A DNA stretch of 64,000 nucleotides from Bacteroidaceae bacterium (GTDB taxonomy: Bacteria > Bacteroidota > Bacteroidia > Bacteroidales > Bacteroidaceae). Positions 46,459 through 57,166 of this stretch are shown here, one piece after another. A program made the position numbers and the translations under genes. The stretch is taken from contig CAAGHW010000005.1 of NCBI GenBank assembly GCA_900769765.1, forward strand, positions 1 through 64,000, given 5' to 3'. Position 1 is the first letter of the stretch. Each line of letters begins with the position of its first letter. Under the pieces are notes generated by a model that was not told where the DNA came from, did not search any database, and saw nothing but the letters and a program-made list of their open reading frames with translations.

Positions 46459-48504
46459 ATGAAAAAAATACATATTTATATTTTACTGCTTCTTGTAGCC
46501 GTAGCCTGCAATAGACCTGTAACGACAAACAACTGTAACGTGTTGCCTTTGCCTGACAAGGTTGAACTCAGCAGCAAGGTTTTCACATTGTCGGAAGCGA
46601 CAGAAATAATAGTTGAGGCACCCGAGAACGACAAAAGGATTCTCGAGGAGTATCTGCAGGCATCGCTCAATGGCATGGACAATGCAAAAAGCGGTACAAT
46701 AAGACTTGTTGTAAAGGATAATATAGAAGGTATCTCTTCGCCCGAGGGTTACCGCATGGAGATTACCCCAAAGGTGATTACCGTTGAGGCTACAAGCGGA
46801 GCCGGACTTTTCTACGGCATACAGACCATTCTGCAGATGGCAAGAGAGAACAACACCGTTGCTTGCGGTACCATAACCGACGAACCTGCATTTGCATATC
46901 GCGGACTGATGCTCGACGTCAGCCGTCACTTCTTCGGCAAGGAGTTCGTGAAGAAACAGATTGACGCAATAGCACACTTTAAGATGAACCGCCTGCATCT
47001 GCACCTCACCGATGCGGCAGGATGGCGAATTGAGATAAAGAAATATCCGCGCCTGACAGACTTTGCGGCATGGCGCAAGCCCGGACTGTGGAAGGATTGG
47101 TGGTTCGGCGACCGCAGATATGTGAATGAGGGTACCGAGGGTGCATACGGCGGCTACTACACACAGGATGACATCCGCGAGATTGTAAAATATGCGCAGG
47201 AGAGATACATCACCATTATCCCCGAAATAGAGATGCCTGCACACAGCGAAGAGGTGCTGACAGCATACCCCGAACTATCATGTACCCACGAGCCATACAA
47301 GCAGGCAGACTTTTGCATAGGCAACGAAAAGACATACGAATTCCTTGAAAATGTATTGAGCGAAGTAATTGAATTGTTCCCCAGCGAATACATACACATA
47401 GGCGGCGACGAGGCAGGCAAGGCATCGTGGCCACACTGCCCATTGTGCCAGAAACGCATGAAAGAGGAAAACCTCAACGATGTAAACGAATTGCAGAGCT
47501 ACCTGATACAGCGCATAGAGAAGTTCGTGAACAGCAAAGGCCGACAGATTATCGGTTGGGACGAAATTCTCGACGGCGGACTTGCACCGAATGCGACAGT
47601 GATGTCATGGCGCGGAACAGAGGGCGGATTGGCAGCCGTGAACAGCGGACATAAGGCAATTATGACTCCTGGCGGTTACTGCTATCTGGATTCATATCAG
47701 GATGCACCGCACACACAGCCAATGGCATTCGGCCCATATATGCCTATCGAAAAGGTATATTCATACAACCCAATCGAGGGCATCGATACTGAAAAAGCAA
47801 AACTGATATATGGTGTTCAGGGCAACCTGTGGGCTGAATATATTCCTACAGAGGAGATGGTAGAGTACATGGTTTATCCGCGTATCCTTGCCATTGCCGA
47901 GATTGGATGGAGCAACCCTACAGAACGCAATATCGACGAATTCAAGGAACGTGCCATAAATGCCGTAGAGTGGCTGAGAGCCAAAGGCTACAATGCCTTT
48001 GACCTGAAGAACGAGTTCGGACAGCGCAAGGAAGCCACTATGGAATCGGACAATATGGCAAAAGGTAAAACCATCAGCTACAACAACGGAATGATGTACA
48101 GCAACAGCTACACAGCCGGTGGCAATGAAGCTCTCATCGACGGTGTACACGGCGGATGGACATACACCGACAAGAAGTGGCAGGGATTCATTTGTGGCGG
48201 TATGGATGTGACAATAGACCTTGGCGAGGAGAAAGAGATTACAGCCGTTCATGCCGACTTCATGCAGATGTGCATCCCCGATGTGTGGATGCCTGCCGAG
48301 GTAACCATTGCATTGTCGAGCGACAACAGCGACTTCAATACTGTTGCCGAGATTACACACAACGTGGTACGCGACGAGGAACTATCGTTCAAGAACTACG
48401 GTTGGAAGAGCGACAAGGCTGTAAAGGCACGCTATGTACGCTACACTGCAAAGAGCGGCAAGCAGGGTGGATGGCTGTTTACCGACGAGATAGAAATAAA
48501 GTAA
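46459..48504 (+). CDS. GH20 beta-N-acetylhexosaminidase, lipoprotein
   Basis: The 681-residue product has a lipoprotein signal (MKKIHIYILLLLVAVAC, Cys17), an N-terminal GH20b domain (residues 25-140, NVLPLPDKVELSSKVFTLSE) and the GH20 catalytic barrel from about 145: RGLMLDVSRHFFGKEFVK, HLTDAAGWRIEIKKYP and the catalytic Asp317-Glu318 pair in HIGGDEAGKASW. The last 140 residues look like an F5/8 type C (discoidin-like) sugar-binding domain (LIDGVHGG, VTIDLGEEKEITAVHADF, ARYVRYTAKSG). It would remove terminal GlcNAc or GalNAc from glycoprotein glycans at the cell surface or in the periplasm. I took ATG 46459 over an upstream in-frame start because it gives the lipobox. The protease gene follows after 20 bases. 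Confidence 0.93.
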   Translation: MKKIHIYILLLLVAVACNRPVTTNNCNVLPLPDKVELSSKVFTLSEATEIIVEAPENDKRILEEYLQASLNGMDNAKSGTIRLVVKDNIEGISSPEGYRMEITPKVITVEATSGAGLFYGIQTILQMARENNTVACGTITDEPAFAYRGLMLDVSRHFFGKEFVKKQIDAIAHFKMNRLHLHLTDAAGWRIEIKKYPRLTDFAAWRKPGLWKDWWFGDRRYVNEGTEGAYGGYYTQDDIREIVKYAQERYITIIPEIEMPAHSEEVLTAYPELSCTHEPYKQADFCIGNEKTYEFLENVLSEVIELFPSEYIHIGGDEAGKASWPHCPLCQKRMKEENLNDVNELQSYLIQRIEKFVNSKGRQIIGWDEILDGGLAPNATVMSWRGTEGGLAAVNSGHKAIMTPGGYCYLDSYQDAPHTQPMAFGPYMPIEKVYSYNPIEGIDTEKAKLIYGVQGNLWAEYIPTEEMVEYMVYPRILAIAEIGWSNPTERNIDEFKERAINAVEWLRAKGYNAFDLKNEFGQRKEATMESDNMAKGKTISYNNGMMYSNSYTAGGNEALIDGVHGGWTYTDKKWQGFICGGMDVTIDLGEEKEITAVHADFMQMCIPDVWMPAEVTIALSSDNSDFNTVAEITHNVVRDEELSFKNYGWKSDKAVKARYVRYTAKSGKQGGWLFTDEIEIK

Positions 48505-48523
48505 CGACAAATACATTACAATT

Positions 48524-51500
48524 ATGAATACAAGGAGTCTAACTATTGCAATTTTGTTTATTACATTGGCCTTGCCTATAAGCACTATAGCACAGACTGA
48601 TGTAAACAGGGAGAAATACCCAGACTATAGCGATTGTATCAACCCAGACTATACAATGTTGCAGACAGCAACGGCACAGAAGAGTGCATCCCGTAGCGTC
48701 GAGACAAGAGCTACGCGACCTGCATACGTAAACAATGCGGAACAGAAGTTTTTCCCTCCTGTATTCAACCAGGACGGTGGCTCGTGCGGTTCAGCTTCGC
48801 GAATCTGCTATATGTTCACATACGAACTGAACGCTTACCGCGACCTTGACGGAAAACAATCGACAAACTACTACCCTTCGCATTTCGTGTGGTTGCTGAC
48901 AAACAGCAGTTCGGGCAAGAATGAATTCGTGACAAGCATAGGAGTTCCATCAGCGGCAACATACGGTGGACAGACATACTCATACAAATTCGGCAATCAG
49001 GACTGCAGCGACAACTCTTTCGGTTGGATGCAGGGATATGACAAATGGTTCGAGGCTATGCACAACCGCATGCTTGCACCTGTCAACACTCCATTGAATG
49101 TAGGCACAGCCGAGGGACGCGAACTTGTAAAGAACTGGCTGTGGAACCACAACGGTGACACAAGCTTCAAGGCCGGCGGTATATGCGGTGTCGGCGTTGG
49201 CAGCAACGGAGGTAACTTCGAAGCAAAACTCCCCAACACATCGGCCAACAGCAATGCCGGCGTTGTAGGTAAAAAGTATGTAAAATCGTGGGGTCCACAA
49301 CTTGACCACGCTGTTACAATCGTAGGTTATGACGACCGCATTGAATTCGACCTTGACGGCAATGGCGTTGCCGGAGAAACAAGCAAGGACGAGGTAGGTG
49401 CATGGATTATCGTGAACTCATGGGGAAGCTCATGGGGAAACAACGGTTTCATATATTGCCCATACGCCTATGGTGGTGCCACATCCAACAGCAACGGGAC
49501 ATTCACCGGAAACTGGTGGCAACCCGAACTGTACAAAGTAAGAAAGGACTATCGTCCGTTGCGTACCATAAAGTTGGAGATGGACTACTCGCGTCGAAGC
49601 GAGATAAAGCTCTCTGCCGGTATTTCATCGGATATAAATTCCGACACGCCAGAGAAGGTCATTGAATTCGAACACTTCAAGTATGCAGGTGACGGCAACT
49701 ACGGAAATACAAGACCTGCACCAGAGGTTCCGATGCTCGGCAAGTGGGCCGACGGCAAGATGCATACCGAGCCTATGGAATTCGGATATGACCTGACCGA
49801 CCTTACCAAAGGATACGACCGCGCTATGCCGTTGAAATACTTCTTTATTGTAGAGACACGTGATTGGGCTGCCGGAAGCGGTAACATTCACAGTGCCTCA
49901 ATAATGAACTACGAATTCAATGAAGAGGGCATTGAGACACCGTTCATGCTCACGAACGGCAAACAGGAGATAAGGAGTGCCGGCAACAAGACCATAATAT
50001 CGACAATTGTTTACGGAGACCCATATTATGCGCCACAAAATCCGTTCATAAGCAACAGCATCCTGCAGTGGAGTGCACCATTGCCGTCAACAAACAAGAT
50101 ATCCAAATACAACATTTACCATAACGACAACAAGATTGCAGAAGTCTCTTCAAGTACATTCAGCTACTATATCCCATCGTCGGAAAGCAAAGAGGGTATA
50201 TTCGGTGTCTCAGCCGTTTATGAAGGCGATATAGAGACAGAAAAGGCAAGCACTATTGCACCAATACTTTACGAAAGTACAAACAAAGCCATAAACCTCC
50301 AGGCATCGGGTGTGAGATTGCCGGAAATCTTCAATGAGAAATACGAGGAGGCTACCATAGAATACTACATAAAGCCCAATTCATTGAAAAACTGGAATCA
50401 GGTAATAGGTCCGGGATGGAGCACATTCATGATGCATGCCGAAAGCAGCGGAGCATTCACTGCAGGTTGGAACTCAACAGCCAACGACCGTTTTACCACA
50501 AGCACATCGATATTGCGCACCGGAACATGGACACATATAGCATTGGTAATCAAAGGCAACAAAATGACCCTTTATGCCAACGGTGTGGAGAAGGGCAGCT
50601 GCACATCATCCAATTACAGTGGAATAGGAAGTTTCGGCAGTCTGGAACTAAGGGCTGAAAATGACGTTTACAACACAAACAACGATGCACAATATGACGA
50701 GATACGTATCTGGAACGTTGCACGCAGTGCCAACGAGATAAAGGATTCGTATAATTCACAATATTCAGGAACATTGTGTCCGAAAGGTCTGATTGCGTAT
50801 TATAAAGGCGACATCATCAATGTCAACGGCAAGAACATGTTACACGAATACATATCGAGCAAACACGGCGAGTTCCTCAACAACAGTTACAGCAGTGTAA
50901 CAAGCAGTCAGTCGCTCAGCGGAAACACATCGCCAAGCGTCAACATCAATGCCATAAGCGGTTATGTATATGTAGGAACACCAGTCAAGCTATCTGCAAC
51001 ATACAACAATGCTGTTTCAAAACTGAAATGGACCGTATCGGATGCCGGAATAACAAACCTTGCCGTTGACGAGCCGATTGTCACGTTCAAGAATTCCGGT
51101 TACCAGACGATAACTGTTGTTGCCGAAAACAGCAACGGCAACAGCGTCACCAAGAATATGTCGATATATGTATATCCCGAAAAGAATATCGATGCCACAT
51201 TCACCGCAAGCAAGGAGGATGTCATTATGGGCGAAAAGGTTTCATTCATCATCAGCAACCCCTCTTTTGGAGAGATGTACGAATGGAATATTGCAGGAGC
51301 CGAGGAAAATATCGTTTATGGACAGCACGGATATGCAATATTCAAGGAGCCGGGAAGACAGCAGGTAACCCTTAAAGTCACATCGCTTAGCGGAAACAAG
51401 ACGGCAACATCAAGCATATATGTAGATGTAGCGGGTTCTGCTCCTGTAGCCGATTTCGAGGTAACTCCGGGTATTGTCATGAAAGGAGAGAGGGTGTATT

Positions 51501-53050
51501 TGACCGACAAGTCCAAATATACTCCCGTAAATTGGTGTTGGACCATAGAAAGCGATGCAAAACAATATGTAATAAACGAGCAGAACGGAAGTTTCACACC
51601 AAAGAAGAGCGGTATCTACGATGTAACGCTCGAAGCAAGCAACAATATAGGTTCAAACAGCACCACACGCGAACGTGCGATAATCGTATGCAATGCAGAC
51701 AGCAAGAACGGCCTGAGCTTCAGCGGAAGAGACAATGCAAAAGTCGTTGCGTCGACCAACGGTTTTTCGGGACAGAGCAGTGCATTTACAGTTGAATGGT
51801 GGATGCGTCCGGACAATCTTCAGAGCAATTGTCTTGGTATAGGAGAGAGCGAATCGACATTCCTTGTTACCACTGAGGCCGACGGCAGAATGAACATGCA
51901 CATAGGCGGTAGGAAAATAAGAGGATTTTCAGGCTATGTCATAGCGAACGAATGGCATCATTATGCTGTTATATTGGAAAACGGTTATGTGGCCTTGTAT
52001 CGTGACGGCGAATACTTTGAGAGAGACTACATATCGTACAATGCAAGCATTCCTTCACTCGGCAGCTTTAGCATAGGCAATGACAATGCTAGAATGAACG
52101 GACAGATTGACGAGTTCCGCGTATGGAAGAAAGCGCTCAATAGAGAATCGCTTATAGAGGTCAGCAACGCTCCTATTGAAAACCCAAGCAAGTATAGCGA
52201 CCTGGTACTTTACTACGACTTCAACCAGAGCGGCGGTTATGTCATTGACCGCACATCAAACAATAACTACGGAGTACGTAGCGGATTCGGCCCCGACGGT
52301 GATGCTTGGGGCTTGTCAAAAGGTGTTTTCTGCCTAAGCTATGGCGAGGAGACAACCAAAGAGGATGTAACATCACTCTATTTGACCAACTATTGTGCAG
52401 AATTCGACCATACCAAGAATTGGGTAAACACCAATACCTATGACCGTTTCTACGAACTGACGGGGTGGACTATCGAGAATGCCGTAAGAAACGGCAATAT
52501 AACAACCGGTGCCCATGTCGATGCCCAAAAGGAGTACTTCATGACATTCACCTCGAATTGGGACGGATTCGGAGCAGTCAAGAACCACAAGACCTACCAG
52601 ACAGTTACACTACCGGCCGGCAAGTACAGGTTTGTTGCCAAGTACGACACATGGGAAGGACAAAGCGGAGACAGCTATCTTGTTGCCGCACATGGAAAGG
52701 GATTGCCCGACACCGAAAATGTGGCAAATGCAATAGCATATACCAAGATGAAGGAATTTGACTATGAGACCGTATTCTCGAACGAGATTGAGTTTACCCT
52801 TGAAAAGGAGACTGAGGTTTCACTTGGCTTAATCGTTAATTTGAGCTATAGATCGTGCTTGACAATAAAAGAGTTCATCCTTGAATGGGAAGCACTCGAG
52901 AATTCCGGTGAAGAGGAGACTGCTATTGTAGAGATTGCAGAAGATACATTTGAAAACGGTGCAATCTACAATCTTCAGGGAATAAAAGTTCTCAAGCCCG
53001 TAAAAGGAAACATATACATAAGGGGCGGTAAGAAATTCTATGTAAAGTAG
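48524..53050 (+). CDS. Giant secreted papain-like (C1) cysteine protease with LamG, PKD and C-terminal tail
   Basis: About 1508 residues with a signal peptide (LTIAILFITLALPISTIAQ, about 6-24). Residues ~70-330 are a papain-like domain: FFPPVFNQDGGSCGSASRI with Gln83 and the probable nucleophile Cys88, His262 in LDHAVTIVGYDD and Asn298 in AWIIVNSWGSSWG. The Gln-Cys spacing is five instead of the usual six, so the nucleophile is inferred. Then come an Fn3-like segment (~500-590), a LamG domain (~595-745), three PKD-like repeats (~805-885, 886-970, 972-1056), a second LamG (~1060-1215), a galactose-binding-like domain resembling DUF5013 (~1280-1455) and a tail ending NLQGIKVLKPVKG then NIYIRGGKKFYVK. 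Likely a surface or secreted protease of host or dietary glycoproteins, co-transcribed with the hexosaminidase. Confidence 0.88.
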   Translation: MNTRSLTIAILFITLALPISTIAQTDVNREKYPDYSDCINPDYTMLQTATAQKSASRSVETRATRPAYVNNAEQKFFPPVFNQDGGSCGSASRICYMFTYELNAYRDLDGKQSTNYYPSHFVWLLTNSSSGKNEFVTSIGVPSAATYGGQTYSYKFGNQDCSDNSFGWMQGYDKWFEAMHNRMLAPVNTPLNVGTAEGRELVKNWLWNHNGDTSFKAGGICGVGVGSNGGNFEAKLPNTSANSNAGVVGKKYVKSWGPQLDHAVTIVGYDDRIEFDLDGNGVAGETSKDEVGAWIIVNSWGSSWGNNGFIYCPYAYGGATSNSNGTFTGNWWQPELYKVRKDYRPLRTIKLEMDYSRRSEIKLSAGISSDINSDTPEKVIEFEHFKYAGDGNYGNTRPAPEVPMLGKWADGKMHTEPMEFGYDLTDLTKGYDRAMPLKYFFIVETRDWAAGSGNIHSASIMNYEFNEEGIETPFMLTNGKQEIRSAGNKTIISTIVYGDPYYAPQNPFISNSILQWSAPLPSTNKISKYNIYHNDNKIAEVSSSTFSYYIPSSESKEGIFGVSAVYEGDIETEKASTIAPILYESTNKAINLQASGVRLPEIFNEKYEEATIEYYIKPNSLKNWNQVIGPGWSTFMMHAESSGAFTAGWNSTANDRFTTSTSILRTGTWTHIALVIKGNKMTLYANGVEKGSCTSSNYSGIGSFGSLELRAENDVYNTNNDAQYDEIRIWNVARSANEIKDSYNSQYSGTLCPKGLIAYYKGDIINVNGKNMLHEYISSKHGEFLNNSYSSVTSSQSLSGNTSPSVNINAISGYVYVGTPVKLSATYNNAVSKLKWTVSDAGITNLAVDEPIVTFKNSGYQTITVVAENSNGNSVTKNMSIYVYPEKNIDATFTASKEDVIMGEKVSFIISNPSFGEMYEWNIAGAEENIVYGQHGYAIFKEPGRQQVTLKVTSLSGNKTATSSIYVDVAGSAPVADFEVTPGIVMKGERVYLTDKSKYTPVNWCWTIESDAKQYVINEQNGSFTPKKSGIYDVTLEASNNIGSNSTTRERAIIVCNADSKNGLSFSGRDNAKVVASTNGFSGQSSAFTVEWWMRPDNLQSNCLGIGESESTFLVTTEADGRMNMHIGGRKIRGFSGYVIANEWHHYAVILENGYVALYRDGEYFERDYISYNASIPSLGSFSIGNDNARMNGQIDEFRVWKKALNRESLIEVSNAPIENPSKYSDLVLYYDFNQSGGYVIDRTSNNNYGVRSGFGPDGDAWGLSKGVFCLSYGEETTKEDVTSLYLTNYCAEFDHTKNWVNTNTYDRFYELTGWTIENAVRNGNITTGAHVDAQKEYFMTFTSNWDGFGAVKNHKTYQTVTLPAGKYRFVAKYDTWEGQSGDSYLVAAHGKGLPDTENVANAIAYTKMKEFDYETVFSNEIEFTLEKETEVSLGLIVNLSYRSCLTIKEFILEWEALENSGEEETAIVEIAEDTFENGAIYNLQGIKVLKPVKGNIYIRGGKKFYVK

Positions 53051-53095
53051 TATATTTCAAGACGCCTTTAAACAGATAACATAACATTCGACATA

Positions 53096-54940
53096 ATGGA
53101 AAAGGAAAGACTTTTCAATGAATTCCAACCGGTGACATCCCAGGATTGGAAGAACAAGATTATAGAGGACCTTAAAGGTGCCGACTATGACAAGAAGATG
53201 ATTTGGAGAACAGCCGAGGGGTTCGACGTAAACCCGTTCTACCGCAAGGAGGACTTGCCGAAAGGGTGCGAAAGCGAGATTCCCGGCAAATTCCCGTTCA
53301 CTCGCGGAAACAGAGCCGAGAATAACTGGCTTGTACGTCAGGACCTGAACATTGCCGATGCTACGGAAGCCAATGCCAAAGCAAAGAAAATAATTGCCGA
53401 GGGTGTTGAATCGATAGCGTTCAGGGTAAAAGGCAAATGGGTTACACCCGAGTATATCCCCACTCTGCTCAACGGCATTGACGCAGAAAAGGTTGAACTG
53501 AACTTCAATGTATGCCACGGCAAGGTTGTGGAGTTCACCACTCTGCTTGTGGAATATTACAGACAACGTGGATTCAACCTCGAAGACATACGAGGCTCAA
53601 TAAACTACGACCCTATTGAAAAGGAGATGTTCGCAGGCAAGGTCTCCGAGAATTACACAGAGGTGATGAAAGCCCTGATAGAGGCAACTGCTGCAATGCC
53701 AAAGATGCGTTGTATTGGCGTGAACAGCGGTAAGCTGAACAATGCCGGAGCATATATTGCACAAGAACTGGGTTATGCCCTTGCTTGGGGTAATGAACAC
53801 CTTGCCGTTGCAACCGAAGCCGGCATTCCTGTTGACGCTGTATCCAAAAAGATTAAGTTCAACATGGGCATTTCGAGCAACTTCTTCATGGAGATTGCAA
53901 AGTTCCGTGCGGCACGTATGCTGTGGGCAAAGATTGTCGAGCAATATTCACCCGAATGCCGTTGCGCATGCAAGATGATTGTACATGCCGAGACATCGCA
54001 GTTCAACCTCACACTGTTCGACTCGTATGTGAACATGCTCCGCACACAGACCGAAGCGATGAGCGCGGCAATAGCAGGTGTGGAATCAATAACAGTAACA
54101 CCATACGACACTGTCTATGAAGAGCCCACAGACTTTGCCATGCGCATAGCAAAGAACCAGCAACTGATATTGAAGCACGAGAGTCACCTCGACAAGGTTG
54201 CCGACCCTGCCGGCGGTTCATACTATATAGAAAGCCTCACTGCATCAATAGCCAACGAAGCATGGAAACAGTTCCTTGCAATAGAGAACGAGGGCGGATT
54301 CCACAAAGCAGTAAAGGAGGGTAAGGTTCAGGCGGATATAGAAAAGACCGCAGAGAGCCGTCGCACAGCTCTTGCAAAGCGCAAGGAGATACTTTTGGGA
54401 ACAAACCAATATCCCAATTTCAGCGAACTTTCCGAAGGCAAACGCCCAAAGAGTGCCGTTTGCGGATGCGGTTGTCACGACGAAGAGAACAAATCCATTA
54501 CCATAGCCACGAGACGATTGGGCGAGGAATTTGAGCAGTTGCGCATACAGACAGAGGAGAGCGGACGCAGACCTAAGGCATTCATGCTAACCATAGGTAA
54601 CCTTGCCATGCGACAGGCAAGAGCGCAGTTCTCTTGCAACTTCCTTGCAACAGCAGGCTATGAAGTTATCGACAATCTCGGATTCAAGAGCGTTGAGGAT
54701 GGTGTTAAAGCGGCACTTGATGCCAAAGCCGACATTGTGGTTATATGTTCAAGCGATGACGAATATGCCGAGTATGCAATACCTGCATATCAGGCAATAG
54801 GCGACAAGGCCATATTCATTGTTGCAGGTGCTCCGGCATGCATGCCCGAACTGCAACAGGCAGGAATAGAGAACTTCATCCATGTGAGGGTGAATGTTCT
54901 TGACACCTTGAGAGAACTTAACAGAAAGTTGGGTATTTAA
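53096..54940 (+). CDS. mutA: Methylmalonyl-CoA mutase small subunit
   Basis: Partner of the catalytic subunit in the B12-dependent interconversion of succinyl-CoA and methylmalonyl-CoA, used for propionate formation. The 614-residue protein has the TIM-barrel half ([33 protein letters not shown]) and a degenerate B12 domain at the C-terminus in which the DxHxxG motif is missing ([15 protein letters not shown]), as expected for the small subunit. Between them is a Cys-rich linker, CGCGCH at residues 456-461, that I do not know from standard members. It is 11 bases ahead of mutB. Confidence 0.95.
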   Translation: MEKERLFNEFQPVTSQDWKNKIIEDLKGADYDKKMIWRTAEGFDVNPFYRKEDLPKGCESEIPGKFPFTRGNRAENNWLVRQDLNIADATEANAKAKKIIAEGVESIAFRVKGKWVTPEYIPTLLNGIDAEKVELNFNVCHGKVVEFTTLLVEYYRQRGFNLEDIRGSINYDPIEKEMFAGKVSENYTEVMKALIEATAAMPKMRCIGVNSGKLNNAGAYIAQELGYALAWGNEHLAVATEAGIPVDAVSKKIKFNMGISSNFFMEIAKFRAARMLWAKIVEQYSPECRCACKMIVHAETSQFNLTLFDSYVNMLRTQTEAMSAAIAGVESITVTPYDTVYEEPTDFAMRIAKNQQLILKHESHLDKVADPAGGSYYIESLTASIANEAWKQFLAIENEGGFHKAVKEGKVQADIEKTAESRRTALAKRKEILLGTNQYPNFSELSEGKRPKSAVCGCGCHDEENKSITIATRRLGEEFEQLRIQTEESGRRPKAFMLTIGNLAMRQARAQFSCNFLATAGYEVIDNLGFKSVEDGVKAALDAKADIVVICSSDDEYAEYAIPAYQAIGDKAIFIVAGAPACMPELQQAGIENFIHVRVNVLDTLRELNRKLGI

Positions 54941-54951
54941 ATTATACAGCC

Positions 54952-57087
54952 ATGAGAAAAGATTTCAACAATATAGATATTTTCGAGAGTGCAGCGGTTG
55001 TATCATGCGCTTCGACAGCAATGCCCGACAACTCTTGGGAAACAGCCGAACACATTAAGGTCAAGCCAGTATATACGGCCGACGACCTTAAGGACATGGA
55101 ACATCTGGAGTATGCGGCAGGTATCCCGCCATTCTTGCGTGGACCATATTCAATGATGTACACGTTCCGTCCTTGGACCATACGCCAATATGCAGGATTC
55201 TCTACAGCCGAGGAGAGCAACGCCTTCTACCGTCGCAACCTTGCATCGGGACAGAAAGGCCTTTCTGTGGCATTCGACCTTCCCACACACCGCGGATATA
55301 ACCCCGACAACGAACGCGTAGTGGGCGACGTGGGAAAAGCAGGTGTTTCCATCTGCTGTATGGAGAATATGGAACAGCTTTTCGACGGAATACCATTGAA
55401 CAAGATGTCTGTTTCAATGACCATGAACGGTGCGGTGTTGCCTGTTCTTGCATTCTATATAAACGCGGCACTTGAGCAGGGTGCGAAACTCGAGGAGATG
55501 GCAGGAACAATACAGAACGACATCCTCAAGGAGTTCATGGTGCGTAACACATACATTTACCCACCTGCATTCTCAATGCGTATAATAGGCGACATTTTTG
55601 CCTATACATCGCAGAAGATGCCGAAGTTCAATTCCATATCAATCAGCGGTTACCACATGCAGGAGGCAGGTGCATCGGCAGACATTGAGTTGGCATATAC
55701 CCTTGCCGACGGCTTGGAGTATGTACGCACAGGTGTAAATGCAGGCATTGACATTGATGCTTTTGCTCCACGCCTGTCGTTCTTCTGGGGCATTGGCATG
55801 AACCCGTTTATGGAGATAGCAAAGATGCGTGCGGCACGTATGCTCTGGGCCAAGATTATAAAAAGCTTCAACCCGAAGAATCCAAAGTCGATGGCGTTGC
55901 GTACTCACTGCCAGACATCGGGATGGTCACTCACCGAGCAAGACCCGTTCAACAACGTGGGACGCACCGTAATAGAGGCCATGTCGGCTGCGATGGGACA
56001 TACACAGTCGTTGCATACCAACGCACTTGACGAGGCCATAGCATTGCCTACAGACTTTTCGGCACGTATTGCGCGCAACACACAGATATACTTGCAGGAA
56101 GAGACGAACATTTGCCGTGTAATAGACCCGTGGGGCGGTTCATACTATGTAGAGAGCCTTACACAGGAGCTTGCCGACAAGGCATGGAAACTCATTCAGG
56201 AGATTGAGGAACTTGGCGGCATGGCAAAGGCCATAGAGACCGGCATACCTAAGATGCGTATTGAAGAGGCTGCAGCACGTACACAGGCACGTATAGACAG
56301 TGGCAAGCAGATTATTGTAGGAACCAATGCTTACTGCCTTGCTGAGGAAGAGCCAATCGATATACTTGAGATTGACAACACCGCTGTACGAAAGGAGCAG
56401 CTCGAAGCCATCGAGCGCAACCGCACATCGCGCGACGAGGTTGCAGTAAAGGAGGCTCTTGACAAGATTACAGCATGTGCAGAGAGTGGCGAGGGCAACT
56501 TGCTCGAATGCGCTGTTGAGGCAGCTCACCTGCGTGCTACATTGGGAGAGATATCAGATGCCTGCGAAAAGGTTGCAGGACGTTATAAAGCAGTAATAAG
56601 AACAATTTCAGGCGTGTATTCAGCAGAGAGCCGTAACGACGAGAACTTTGAGAAGGCTTGTCGATTGACCGAAGAGTTTGCAAAGAGAGAGGGACGCCGT
56701 CCCCGAGTTATGATTGCCAAGATGGGACAGGACGGTCACGACCGCGGTGCAAAGGTTGTAGCTACGGGATATGCCGACTGCGGTTTTGACGTTGATATGG
56801 GAATGTTGTTCCAGACACCTGCCGAGGTTGCTCGCCAGGCGGTGGAGAACGACGTGCATGCTGTGGGCGTATCATCGCTTGCGGCAGGACACAAGACACT
56901 CATCCCGCAACTCATCGAAGAACTCGAGAAACTCGGACGTGGTGACATCATGGTATTTGCAGGCGGTGTGATACCTGCACAGGACTATGAATTCCTGTAC
57001 CGTGCAGGAGTGATTGGAATATTCGGCCCCGGAACAAGCGTGGCAAAGGCTGCTTGTGAGCTGATGAAGATATTCCTCGACAAGTAA
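54952..57087 (+). CDS. mutB: Methylmalonyl-CoA mutase large subunit
   Basis: The catalytic subunit, 711 residues. The TIM-barrel part shows [25 protein letters not shown] (pieces), [15 protein letters not shown], and [19 protein letters not shown]; the B12-binding domain has the base-off motif [18 protein letters not shown] (Asp and His of DGHDRG) and the [12 protein letters not shown] and [13 protein letters not shown] blocks. With MutA it forms the heterodimer. No epimerase or MeaB gene is in the window. Confidence 0.97.
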   Translation: MRKDFNNIDIFESAAVVSCASTAMPDNSWETAEHIKVKPVYTADDLKDMEHLEYAAGIPPFLRGPYSMMYTFRPWTIRQYAGFSTAEESNAFYRRNLASGQKGLSVAFDLPTHRGYNPDNERVVGDVGKAGVSICCMENMEQLFDGIPLNKMSVSMTMNGAVLPVLAFYINAALEQGAKLEEMAGTIQNDILKEFMVRNTYIYPPAFSMRIIGDIFAYTSQKMPKFNSISISGYHMQEAGASADIELAYTLADGLEYVRTGVNAGIDIDAFAPRLSFFWGIGMNPFMEIAKMRAARMLWAKIIKSFNPKNPKSMALRTHCQTSGWSLTEQDPFNNVGRTVIEAMSAAMGHTQSLHTNALDEAIALPTDFSARIARNTQIYLQEETNICRVIDPWGGSYYVESLTQELADKAWKLIQEIEELGGMAKAIETGIPKMRIEEAAARTQARIDSGKQIIVGTNAYCLAEEEPIDILEIDNTAVRKEQLEAIERNRTSRDEVAVKEALDKITACAESGEGNLLECAVEAAHLRATLGEISDACEKVAGRYKAVIRTISGVYSAESRNDENFEKACRLTEEFAKREGRRPRVMIAKMGQDGHDRGAKVVATGYADCGFDVDMGMLFQTPAEVARQAVENDVHAVGVSSLAAGHKTLIPQLIEELEKLGRGDIMVFAGGVIPAQDYEFLYRAGVIGIFGPGTSVAKAACELMKIFLDK

Positions 57088-57107
57088 ATATTAAACGAAA
57101 AAGGCAG

Positions 57108-57139
57108 AGTCCTTAAAGGTTTGAACACCCTTAAGGACT
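57108..57139 (+). terminator. Hairpin between mutB and topB
   Basis: AGTCCTTAA (57108-57116) pairs perfectly with TTAAGGACT (57131-57139) around a loop with a short extra GGT/ACC pairing; followed by TTGCTACG. It lies 20 bases past mutB and may be a weak terminator or processing hairpin before topB. Confidence 0.45.
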
Positions 57140-57166
57140 TTGCTACGCAATATATCGAAGAGAAGA

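Noticed and set aside
40630..53050. Polysaccharide utilisation locus
   Set aside because: A GH20 enzyme and surface proteins are present, but there is no SusC/SusD pair, sulfatase or hybrid regulator nearby.
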